From positions 1 through 50,041 of the forward strand of contig JAWQRO010000183.1 of NCBI GenBank assembly GCA_033557835.1: DNA of 50,041 nucleotides, in the 5' to 3' direction. This DNA is from Helochares maculicollis. Taxonomy: Eukaryota > Arthropoda > Insecta > Coleoptera > Hydrophilidae. The notes under the pieces were generated by a model, which saw only the letters and a program-made list of their open reading frames with translations, made no database searches and was not told where the DNA came from. Made by a program: the position numbers and the translations under genes. Below, piece after piece: positions 1 to 11,300 of the stretch. Each line of letters starts with the position of its first letter. The first letter of the stretch is position 1.

Positions 1-278
1 TTTTTTTATGGCGACTAAGAAAAAATACAGTTTAATTAAAAATCTAATAAGCATTTGAATATTTTGATCATGACCTATAAATTTCCTGTCTAACGATAAA
101 GTTTAAAATTAGTTATCTCTATTTTATAAAATGTTTTCTATAATTATAACAAGCAAGGTTAGATGATATTCAATTTTCAACCTAACTTACTCAGTCGTTT
201 TATAAAAATATACATACATTTTCAAAGTAACCCGAATTATTAAAAAATAAAATGTAAGACAAAACCATTTTGACTCAC

Positions 279-2635
279 CCGAAACTCTAGTCACAGCTTC
301 TGCAATATCACACCGAAAGACGTGGCACTGGAAAATAGCACTTTCCAAAGAATCACCATGCGACCAAGTGAAAGCAAAACAGCTTGCTTCTTGACTGTCT
401 ATTGCTCCCCTCACGTAAAATAAGATGCGAAATATTTCGTATCTAGCGATTACTGAATGACTACCTGCATCATACAGACTGAAAAACACAGAAAATTTAA
501 ATTTATCTAGTAAACTTCAGTGAATATGTGTTATAGATATATAAAAATACACTTGTTATCAGAAACTTTAACAGCACATGTGCCTTATCTTTGAAAGTTT
601 TGAGTAATTCAAAACCAATTTAGCATGTGCTCACATTATGGCTCATGATAATAATTGTTTGTAAATATAAAAGAATAGGTTCTATTATATTTTTTCTATT
701 CTAATTTTAAATAAGTGTAATTACAGTTTAAAGCTAACTAAACAAATGAGCTATTTGCTTTTAATAAGCAATATGCCTTCACTAAAATTATGTGCTTGTT
801 AATCCTTACTAACAATTAATTTCTACTAAAAGTATTTGCTTCTTTAATTATTAACATAACATAAGTTTTCTTCTGTAAGGTATGTTTAGTATAGAGGAAA
901 CAATAATTATTCATGTTTTGTCACTTCATAACCTATCTGGCTTAGACAAATTTATTGATTTGTGCACCTATTAGGTATTTATTGATTTTATAATAAAAGA
1001 AATAAGAAGCAATATACAGTGTGATGTACTTACACAACAAATCCTTGAGATGAAGATGGCACAGAAACAGCTACTTTAATTCCTTTGCCAGCACTTTGCT
1101 CATTAAAAATCGCCATGTTCCTTTGAATTTCGCCTTCTGATTTTGGAGCATTTATTGTAGCTGCACCAAGATAAGTGACACCACTAAAAATAGTGCAGTC
1201 TTGATCTACATCGGACACTGAAATTAACGATTTATTTTCATTAAAAGCCATTAATAAATTTAAGGTGTTGAATTATATATGTTGGAATATGCTTTTAATC
1301 ATAGTAATGTAACACCACAATTAAATTGATAAGAAATCCTAATGCTGATATCTAATTGTCAACAAACTATGGAAATTCCAAATGAAAAATAAAACTAATA
1401 TCCGGCATGCAATATTCTTGGTTTAAAAATTTAAACATACATTTTGATGATTTCCACTGCTATTGTTTACTTGCTATGCTAATTTAGTGTGCATAATGTG
1501 CATTGTTCATGAAGTTTTAATTGCAAAATTTTGAACATTCAATAAATTTACATAAATTAAATAAAAACGTCACTTCTGATGATGCTTCTTGTAAAATGAA
1601 GCGAAACTGTAAAGATTAACAGCTAAATAAACATCTATAGCTACTAAATAGCGTTTAAATCATAAAATTAAGATCAAACAAATAAAATACGCTATAAAAA
1701 TAAAATAGTTATATATATATATATATATATATTTCATTGAAAAGTGTACATTTTAAACAACATTTCTGATGCTGTTAAGACTACTTCACTACTTCAGTTT
1801 TATTTGCTAGTTTCCTTAAACATTCTTTCCTCACGAACATAAAAAACCAAATAATTATTATGATGAATATAGAAGTCGAAATGTTTATAAATTTTAAACT
1901 TTATCACTCTGTGGCTATTTTTAGTCCTCACACTTAATTCCAAGATGCCCTGCATACATCAATATACAGAACAATAGGTATTGTTTTATAAAAATGGTTA
2001 CATTGTTTATTATATGTAACAGTTACATCTAAATTCATTCAGCCAATAAAACTTCAAGAGCAATAAATAATATTTAATAGTAAATTTAGCATAATGATTG
2101 TGCTTGTAGAATAAGATGAAAGTTTGCACTAATGATGAATTACATAAGTCTTTTATATTAGTCATATTTAAATAATGAAGCGTACTATCCATAAGTGTGT
2201 TATTATTTACTAATGCAAGCTGCAATTTTTCCATTTCTATCACACTAGACTAACGAAAACTTTGAACAAATGCTAGATACACTTACCTTCGTCATCACTA
2301 TAATCAGGTTTCATGGCATCTTGCTTTTCGCTGGGTGAAATTGGAGCGGATTTATCAATTACATCAGCGCTTAAAGGGTCAGTTCCTGGTTCCACAGGAT
2401 ATGCGTAAAACATTGAGTGCCCTACCTTCTTACTTTCACGCTGAATCACTTCATTTGTATTACTCTCTGCTTCCTGCATTGCTTCTGATATGTAATGCTT
2501 TAAATCATTAATAGTTCGCCCGTTTGTGATATTCAAGGTTGGGGCTTTACTAGCACAAGGCTTTTCGGAAACGAAGTCAAATTCGTCACTAGTGGCAGTA
2601 GATTCGTTTGATTTGACACTATCGCAATCCTCCAT
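279..2635 (-). CDS. RABGAP1: RabGAP1-like Rab GTPase-activating protein, N-terminal exons 1-3 (partial)
   Basis: First 244 residues of a RabGAP1/GAPCenA-type protein, a GTPase-activating protein for Rab GTPases in membrane traffic. Coding exons: 2287-2635 (start ATG), 1034-1217 and 279-478, joined by GT-AG introns with matching phases (1, then 2; the last donor is phase 1). Exon 1 is an acidic, Ser/Thr-rich leader that resembles no domain. Exons 2-3 encode most of the PTB/PID domain: the segment TIFSGVTYLGAATINAP, then SVIARYEIFRILFYVRG, then FQCHVFRCDIAEAVTRVS, in the order seen in vertebrate RABGAP1. The start is the ATG opening the exon that splices in frame to the PTB exons. The next expected residues (a short link, then DUF3694 and TBC) are not to the left within the window. 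They occur at its right end, 43169-48112, on the same strand. A 5' leader exon, if present, was not identified. Confidence 0.88.
1566..1661 (+). repeat. Short dispersed repeat, copy 1
   Basis: About 95 bases shared with 3591-3682: CACTTCTGATG, a small stem, GCGAAACTGTAAAG, then AAATAAA, ACATCT, and ACTAAA followed by GCGT. It has a possible stem (TGCTTC with GAAGCG, allowing one wobble) between CTGATGA and GAAAC. It probably represents the conserved end of a retroelement family. Confidence 0.55.
1711..1732. repeat. AT microsatellite
   Basis: Eleven AT units in intron 2 of/around the RabGAP1 N-terminal exons (between 1034-1217 and 2287-2635). Confidence 0.9.
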
Positions 2636-3590
2636 AACGAACTGGCGAAAAACATTGCAACCAAATGAAAATTATATTTTTTTAAAAGTGTTTTAAATGT
2701 CAAGGGATTGGTCAGACTTCATTGATCGAATTTTCGGCGAAAAATGGGTCTACAAATACTTACAACGTCTTTTACATATGTGGATATCCTTGCTCCATCG
2801 CAAGTTTAGAAACTACATCACGATGTATAGAAATTTTTGTGTTTATTGGAATAAAAATATTGTTTGTCGTTTAAATGTTAATTTGACAATGACAGATGTG
2901 AGCTGAAGAAATAAGTTCACGAGTTGAACTAGAGCTGGCGTCTGATTGGTGCTATCAATGCAGTTCTTCTTCTTACACTGATATTAGGACCGGCTAATTT
3001 GAATTTCAGTATCCTTCAGCAACAATCTTCTAAACGTTTTTTGAATTGTGTATTAAATTTAATTATATTTTCTACGTCTTAAATAAACACTATTGATGCT
3101 ATGTATCATGATACATAAATTAAGTTTGTCCTTGCCGCGTTTTCCCTTAGTAAGGACTTTAGACATTGATGTTAGGATCACTAACAAATTAGGAAGAATT
3201 AACAAATATTTTCTTAATACACTTAATATATTTGATATTAACATCAATCATTCCAACTCAGCAAATATTTGCTAATAGTTTTAAATAAATTCTCGTATAT
3301 TGTAATTATTATTGCTGCTTCTTTTAAACCATAGCACGATGTGAATGGAACAAAAATATACACCGCATTAATCCATTCTTAATGCTTATGAAGTAATTAA
3401 AAAATATATTTATCTGTAGAATTTTAATATTTTTTATATTCGTTTCATATTTAATCAATACAAAATTAGATAATATGTTCAAGGTTTTATTTTAGTTACT
3501 ATTAAGTTTAAGAGGCAAAGAAATAATGTAATCTTAAGACTGACTAAATTAAATTTGTTCCTAATATATAATTTATATATATATGTAACA
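2636..3590. other. Region upstream of the RabGAP1 start codon
   Basis: Probably holds the RabGAP1 promoter and leader. The plus strand is open for 69 codons from 2697, but the translation resembles nothing known and is likely chance. No splice acceptor that would define a leader exon was settled on. Confidence 0.4.
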
Positions 3591-3682
3591 GTAAACATCA
3601 CTTCTGATGTTAGTTCTTTACTAATGATGCGAAACTGTAAAGTAGGTGTAAATAAAACATCTCAAGCCACTAAAGGGCGTCA
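3591..3682 (+). repeat. Short dispersed repeat, copy 2
   Basis: Second copy of the repeat at 1566-1661, same orientation, diverged in the middle stem. Its right end runs up to within about 150 bases of the SINE pair. Confidence 0.55.
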
Positions 3683-3831
3683 TTTTTTGGTATTTTAGAT
3701 CTACCTCCATAAATGACTATATGGGTATTTAATTTGAAGGCCCCATTCACAGGATATTTGATTCTTAAACCACCATACTGCCTTACTGCGGCTTGGCAAG
3801 TACAGATTTTAACCTGCTGCAAGGAGTTAAA

Positions 3832-4014
3832 AATTAAAGCTTTGAAACTTAAAATGTAACACTGACTCAATACAGGTTGGGAACAACGGAATGAACCCTT
3901 CTCTAAGGTATCAATATGATTCATGTTGACGAGATGCTAATTTTTTTTTCTTGTTCGAATTAAAGCCGGGTCTACTGCATGGAATGCGAGGATCCTAGCT
4001 CCTAAACTACCCAG
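3832..4014 (-). mobile_element. tRNA-derived SINE, minus-strand copy of a head-to-head pair
   Basis: Read on the minus strand it starts with a pol III A-box-like word (TAGTTTAGGAGC), continues with a tRNA-like anticodon region (AGGATCCTCGCATTCCATGC) and a degenerate B-box (CCGGCTTTAATTCGAA), then a body ending TCAAAGCTTTAATT. The anticodon-arm part resembles tRNA-Gly or a similar tRNA. The partner copy is at 4011-4199. Confidence 0.65.
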
Positions 4015-4199
4015 CTCAGTAATATTGCTAGGATCCTCGCCTTCCATGTAGTAGACCCGGCTTCAGTCCCCACAAGAGAAGTAAAAAAATCAGCACCTCA
4101 TCAGCATGAGTCCTAAAGGTTCCTTAGAGATGGACTAATATCCTTGTCGCCAAACTGTATTGAGTCAGTGTGATCTTTTAAGTCTCAAAGCTTTAATTA
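4011..4199 (+). mobile_element. tRNA-derived SINE, plus-strand copy of a head-to-head pair
   Basis: A-box-like word CAGCTCAGTAAT at 4012-4023, anticodon region CTCGCCTTCCATGTAG and B-box-like GGCTTCAGTCCCC are followed by a body that matches the other copy through GTATTGAGTCAGTG and TCAAAGCTTTAATT. The two 5' ends abut, so together they form an imperfect inverted repeat with arms of about 170 bases (33 of 35 identical in the inner part, 3965-3999 against 4027-4061). Confidence 0.65.
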
Positions 4200-4714
4200 G
4201 TACTTTTCTGTAAGTGTTGATCACTAACTGTAATACTCCGAAAACCTCGAACATCTCAGTTTGTAAATAATGGCAAAATAAAACACAAATATTTTTGATT
4301 GTATATCTATTGTAAAATACGGAGAAAATACATAAATCTATTTAAGAATTAGAACTAGGCTATCTAATTCATGAATTGTTAACAAAAAAGTTTATAAACC
4401 TTATTTTAATGTTTCTTTGCTTTCAGCAACCAACTGATTTTATCTACAAAAATATAGTATTCACTAATAACTGGGACTCGACATAAAACTTCTGTTGTAC
4501 GTTGAAGCAGAATAAATAATGTATATCAATGATAAACATAATACTTCGATATCAATTTTTGAAATTGATAAATAAATAGTCTTAAATATATAATAAAAAT
4601 AAAACATCAGCAAACCCCTAATGAGACATGCACATAATTTGTAAATTTATCATACTCTCTTCAGCAAACTTTTTGAGACATGCATCGAGATATATATGAA
4701 TAAAATAATTTTCT

Positions 4715-4750
<36 letters not shown>

Positions 4751-5325
4751 CAATATATACATATATATAAAATTGTATCAGATAAGTATAATCATACATG
4801 TTGAAAATGGATAATTAATTTGCAGTGGCATAAAAAGCATTTACAGTTTTGTCAAGACATTGATGTTTGACCAACGCTACTTTTGAGAACTTTAGAATTT
4901 TCCTCCAAACTATTATGAAAATAGAGCACAATAAGTAGCAAAATATATCTCATCAAGTAATATATAACAACAATACACTAAAAATGTGTGATTACTCTAA
5001 AGAAACGAAAATGTAAAAAACCAACAATAAATAAATAATTGGTTATACTTACCTTTCAAGCATATTAAATCATTTACATACTTATTAATAACAGCTTTTC
5101 AAAAATAGAGAACTGCAGCTTAACCAACTTTTGAAATATCTTTGTATGACAAACGAATAGTTTGTTTCAATCAAATTTAATTAGTATGAGAACAAATTCA
5201 CTTACACAATGTGCTAAGTAAATAATGCTTTGATTTAATTATGATTTGCAAAAAGCAAAGTTGTTCCATACTTTTGAGTTAAACAGATCTATCATCCTTC
5301 ATTTTTTTGATTAAGTTTTACTCAC
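4200..5325. other. AT-rich stretch, no gene recognised
   Basis: Downstream of the last recognised BET exon. A minus-strand acceptor near 5123 and a donor at 5050-5055 could frame another exon that reads FSIFEKLLLISM and stops, continuing from 5326-5396 in phase 0, but support is weak. Confidence 0.3.
4718..4747. repeat. AT microsatellite
   Basis: About fifteen AT units, intergenic or in the 3' region of the BET gene. Confidence 0.9.
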
Positions 5326-8300
5326 CGTTGTAATATTTCCAACTGAGGGGTTTGGAGACTTTTTGCTTTTCTTTTTTGGCGGCCGATTGTTTCCCCCTAA
5401 AAAAACTTTCTCTCAGTATATGCAGGCACTTTAAAAATAGATTCCCCCCGAGTGCACTCTAAATAGTTCAAACCACGTGAGAGAGCAATAACAACCATTT
5501 TATAATAAATTTCATATTCAATTTATTTTCGACATTAGTAGATACTTAACATTTTTGTTTCCTTATTTAAATATTATATTGTACAAATAAGAGAACGCAA
5601 CACTACCATAAATAAATATAGGATACCTACAGAGGCAAGAATTTCATTTAAAATAAAAAATTAGAAAATAAAAAGGATCGTTTCATAGTTTTTTTTACAC
5701 ATAATTATTTACATCTTTTCCAACAAATTTGTATTTTAATTTATTTCTTTTTGTAAAAATAAGCTGCTAATATATTTACAGGCAAACAGTTATAATACTT
5801 AGTTGCTATCCCTATTCTTATTGGATTTCTTTCATTTGATAAAAAGTGGAATATTTAATTTTAGAATGCCATTTTCATGTTTGTAGTTTACTAAGTTCTA
5901 GACAAAAAAAAAGAAATTATAAATAAAAAAGTTAAGTTGACGATAAAAATATATTTATAGTTTGCAAAGTACATACAAACAAAATGTATAAAATTAATCG
6001 AATTTTAATACAGTGCAAATATAATTTTAATTGTGGTGAAAGTACGTAAAACCGCACTTTCTCATCTTAATCTTAAAAATACAATAAAAAAATGTAAAAC
6101 AAGAATTAAAACAATTATGTATGAACTACATCAATTTTTTATACATTGTAAAAATTTCTTTAAAATTATATACAATTACATCACAAAAAAGAAAACTGAT
6201 ATGAAAAATTTTAATGATCATTTTGTTCAGAGGGTCTATTGAATTTTTTGTTTACGTACAAGCAGACCTAGGAGACTTGCCTCTAATGTAAGTCGTTTGC
6301 CATTAAGTTAAATACTTTTCCGTTACCTGAGTACAAACAATGTGGATGGAGGCCAGCAGAGCGCACAAGATACAAACCTCTACCATACAGTAATAAACCA
6401 ACTTCCGTGAAAATAAATAAAATAAAATGTCAATCAAAGGTATTAAGATTGAAATTCAAAGGTTTTAGTATACTATAACATTTACTAATTTTACAAGATA
6501 CCATGATTTTTATTAGATCATTATTAAGACTGTTTGTGGCGAATTTTAATAGCTATAAACTGGGCTGTGCGATGTTTTTATTTAAGGTGAATCATAGCAT
6601 TTAGTTTTTAGTTGTTATTGCCAATTTATTGTTTTTATTTATGCAAGATCATCAAAATCCATTAGGCATTAATGTAATTTTTGCTTAATATATAATGTAT
6701 GTGAAGTTGTTTAACGCAAAAAATAAGATTCGTGATAATTATCAGACTTCATTGTTTGTACATTACGTTAATTAAATTTATAGGAACGACAGTTTAAAAA
6801 CTATTGAACAAATCCTTAGTTTGAAAGTAGAGTTTCCCATCTTTATTATTTGATAGTTTGTGATATTTAACAAATATATCCAGAAAATGTTAGTATTGAT
6901 ATGCCTAGTATGTCCATTGTTATCTTCAGTAGTAGAACATTTTTTTTATACCAGGTCAATTCTATTTCAAGTGGAGTTAAAAAAACGGAAAAAAATTAAT
7001 GAAATATTCTGCTTCCAAAGTAGACCGATAAATAATAATTACAAATCAAGAAGAAAGTTTGGTAGCAGTATGTCTTGTAAATAAAGTAAGAAAGCTACTT
7101 TTCTGATCTTAATCTTTATTCACTAATTAAAATTCTAGTTTTTTTTTTTAAGGAAGCAGACACATTTTGAATCGCAATCATGGCTCCGATTGTTCACTAC
7201 TAATAACATTAGAGACTATCTTTAGTAAACTTTAAATTAATATTAAGTATTTTTTTTTAATTAAATACTACATACAAACTAATACATTAGTTGCAAACTG
7301 TATAAACTGAATGAAGAACTACGAAAGAAATCAACTCTTTAATCATCTACATTCCAAACTAATTCCCTGAGATTTCTACACAAGATAGTTCATGAAATAA
7401 AGATGGCTGCCAAAATCAAGATACGGCTAAATAAATAAATTTGCTTGTTAAAATCTTTATTTCATGAATGTTATTTTACCTTCTAAAAAAATTGCGTAAA
7501 AGCAATTGATAACACGCAAATTTAGATCATCAATGCTAACTAATCCTCTGAACAAAATAATATTGAATATTCTTATTGTTTTTAGAGCTGCCTCTGATTT
7601 TTATAGCTTTATGATTAAGAAAATTATATTCAGTTACTTACAATTTAGTTACACTACCTCCTAACATTGCCATTTCCATTTTACCTGATAGGTCCTAAAA
7701 ATTCTGGGAGTCCACCTGGCAGACACTTGTTAAATGCTATGATCTGTTGAAATTTTCCTAACTTAAAAATAATACTGCCCTAAAGTATCGTACTAATCAC
7801 AAAAATGAATGTTCAAAGCCTGTTAATCATCTTAATACCTTCATCGTTTTTAGTTTACAAAAATATGAGATGACGTAATTGCCGCCACACACATTGTCTG
7901 CATTAAATAGCAACTAGTTCCCATTAAAATAGTAAGTTTTGCGATTATCTGGTTGTTATTGCAGTGGTATGAACTATTTCACTGTATGGTGTCCGCGGGG
8001 CTGCGCCTGCTTCCACGATGTGTGCACTCAAGGCTAAATCTACAATACCACTCTAAACAAATTCTCCCTCAATTACGCTTTTGATTAACTAATTTGTTTA
8101 AAAATGCTATTTTACCCCAAGATGAAGTCTCTTAAAAAGAAATGTTTAGAGTGGTCAACTATAAATTTATAATCTAATAATATAATAGGATAATACTTTT
8201 ATATGAAAATTTCTGCGCAACATCAATATGAACTCTTCATGACAAAGACCACCTTCATACATGCATTTGCATTTTATGTTGCACATCATTTGTAAACAAT

Positions 8301-11300
8301 ATACTAAAAACAAATGGACAGAGAGCACCAGTTTTAAATGCAAATCCATACAATATTAATTTAAATTCACTTCAGCTAAGAGAACCTGAAAGACAAATGT
8401 GACACATTTGTGTTCGTCAACCCGAATTTTTGGGATTAATTTACAATAATTATAATTAACATAAATATATACAGTTCAATATTGCTTTGGAGTATTGTGA
8501 TCTCACAACAAACTTTAAAATTGTTATCATTACTCTATGTTAAATTCTCAAAATATACATTTCATTACATGCAGATAAAAATTTGTTTTGTGTCGCATTT
8601 TCAAACAGGTTACATCTAAACCAAAATGTATGCAATGTGTTGGTGCATTATGGAAAAAATAATAATAAAGAAAACAGATCTAGGTATTTGAAAATACCGA
8701 TTATAAATCTCACCTTAGCACAATACAATTTTAATCATAAACAAGAAATATTTGAATTTTTACTATGTACACTCTATTAATATTATTATATATATTTATA
8801 TAGTAGAGTCCATATCTCTATAAAAATTATTATATAGTGAACACACGGACACACGTTACGATCTTTCCTCCCTTCGAAACTACCACTGTATTTACGTTGC
8901 TTTTAATAATCGTAAAAAGGCAAAATTCGAGATTAAAAAATATTCGGAACAAAAACCCGTTGCTCTTATAACTAGTGTCTATGAAGTCTTCTGTATAATT
9001 TGAACTTTTTTTAACTTGATTATTATTACTAATTTGCATTTGTTTCAGTAGGTGTGAATACTAAATTTCTGATTACTGTTTGCAGCCGAAATAATTGATA
9101 ATTCACAAAAGAAAGATTAATATGGAACGGAATAACAGCGTTTAAGAATTTAGAACTGAAGAAATAAGCGTTTCGTTTTGTTTTCAATGAAATCAAATTT
9201 ACCTAATAGGACTTGATGCAGAAAACAGAGCATGGCACTTTTTGCGCAATTAAATAAAATTCAACTAACAAAAACCAAAACCACGCAATTCGTTTGAAAA
9301 TAAACAAATAATTAGTCTTGTTCAATAGCGCAATAAATATGACAACCATCTAAGAACAAAATGTCATCTGTTTATCCTACTGGTGAGATGTGATATTAAA
9401 AGCTAACCTGCTTCACTGTCGCTGGAATCACTTGAACTGCTTGATAAGCTAGAGCTGCTGCTATCTGAATCGGAACTACTCGAGCTTGAGGACAGTCGTC
9501 CTGATGGCCCACCTGCTCCTGTAGGATCTCCTTTATTTGCTTCATCTGAAAAGAAGTAAAAAAAAATGAGGGCTCATTGCTGCACAAATAGGGTTGTTAA
9601 ATATTGAATAGCTATGACTAGAGCATATGTTGGTTATAGAGTTCAGGTTATATAGAACAATCGAGTTAAAAATTAAAACTTTGATATTTACCTTTTTTAG
9701 GAGCCTTCTTGGTATTGTAGATTTTGTCATTAACATCATTTAACCTTTTTTCAAGCTCTTGCTTTTTCTCTGCTATTTGTTCATCTTTTGATTTACCGGG
9801 AACTTTTTTGTCTGAAATTTAAAAATAAGAAATTAACATATTGAAATTGCCGCAAGTTAACAATAATATGGGTGAAATTAATTGAAATTCTACACACTAC
9901 GAAATCTACCACCAAATATAAATCTTCTGTCATCATAAGCTTGCCACTCTGAACAATTTATTTGTAACCATTACATGAATGTGCTTGCCTTTTCACTAAT
10001 GTATGTAGTCACCCTTATGTACCAACATAATTCATCCAATGCTCACACTTGTGAATACATGTTCCGTTGTTTAAAAATAAATTGAATTCTTTGAAAAAGT
10101 TTATTAAAATGAAAGATGGTTTTGTCTGTACTGAATGAATAATTTAATTAATTACATATTGTCCATTCTGATTTGGACCATCTTTTTATCAGCGGCGATT
10201 TCACAGGCATAAAACATTTGTTCTTTGCCAGCAAAAATCTGATTGAAGTTATGTTCGTTCTCAGAATTTGAGGTAAAGGTTTTACTGTGTAATTTTTTTG
10301 TAGAAACTGAAGCAAGTAATAATTTAAAGTGCTCGATTTTGATAATATCATAGATGATACATTCAATCCAAGCTGAAAAAGTTTTAGGGCCTGGCCAAGC
10401 TTGTTTGAGATCTTTTTTAATTATCTAGATGGAACTCAACACTTTCTCTATTTATCAATTCTGGCCTGATGATAATATAGTTCAAAATTGATAGTTGTGT
10501 TGAGAGGAAGAACTTAAAAAAAAAACACTGTTTTTTCAGAGTACTCAGAGCTGGTTCATCTTATTTAATCCATGATCTTTTCCATTGAATATTGGTGAGG
10601 GCATCAAATCTTTCATCATAATGTGCTTAAAAATTGATCATTTTGAAAATCATATCAGACATCAACATGACGGCATAAATTTCTTAGATGGAGGATATGT
10701 CGAACCTATGCATTTCAAATGATTGTGAATGGGTGAATGTGAGAAATTTAATCTCTGAGGTACCTCAGGAGATGTTATTCGCCAATTTGCAAAAATTATT
10801 GTCTTTATAAACTTCAACAGGTCTTCCAGAAAGTGGTACATTTTCAACATCAAAATTTCAGATCGAAACTTTGCAACCCAGTTTTGGTGGAAGTGATGTA
10901 ATGGAAATATATTTTCTTCATACAAATTAGATTTTCTTGTCCTGCTTGCTGCTACTTCACCTTTTGATAGTAACAAAGTTGAACGCAAAATATTGCTTTT
11001 TACTGTTCGTGTTGAATTAGACACCAACCAAAAAGTTCTACAAGGCCAAACAGGTCCACAAATGTTATTTCAAAATAGGTAAGTAAGTAGGAAACTCTGT
11101 TACCTTGTAAAGCAATATTGATATTGTATTTTAATCTATTTACCATCAGTTCCCCAGCTAATTTAGAGTACTTTGCAACATTTATGATATCTTCCTTACA
11201 TCATTTCATAATAGTTTCTTTGTTTAAGTTTAATTATTAATTTTTAATTAAAAAGTTACCGAGCTTGAACACCCATGAAGGAAACCACAAAATGAAAGCA

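Noticed and set aside
2697..2906. 69-codon plus-strand open frame facing away from RabGAP1
   Set aside because: No recognisable similarity, no splice or promoter support; chance open frame near the RabGAP1 leader.
3670..3924. 84-codon minus-strand open frame overlapping the left SINE
   Set aside because: Lies within and beside repeat sequence with no protein similarity.
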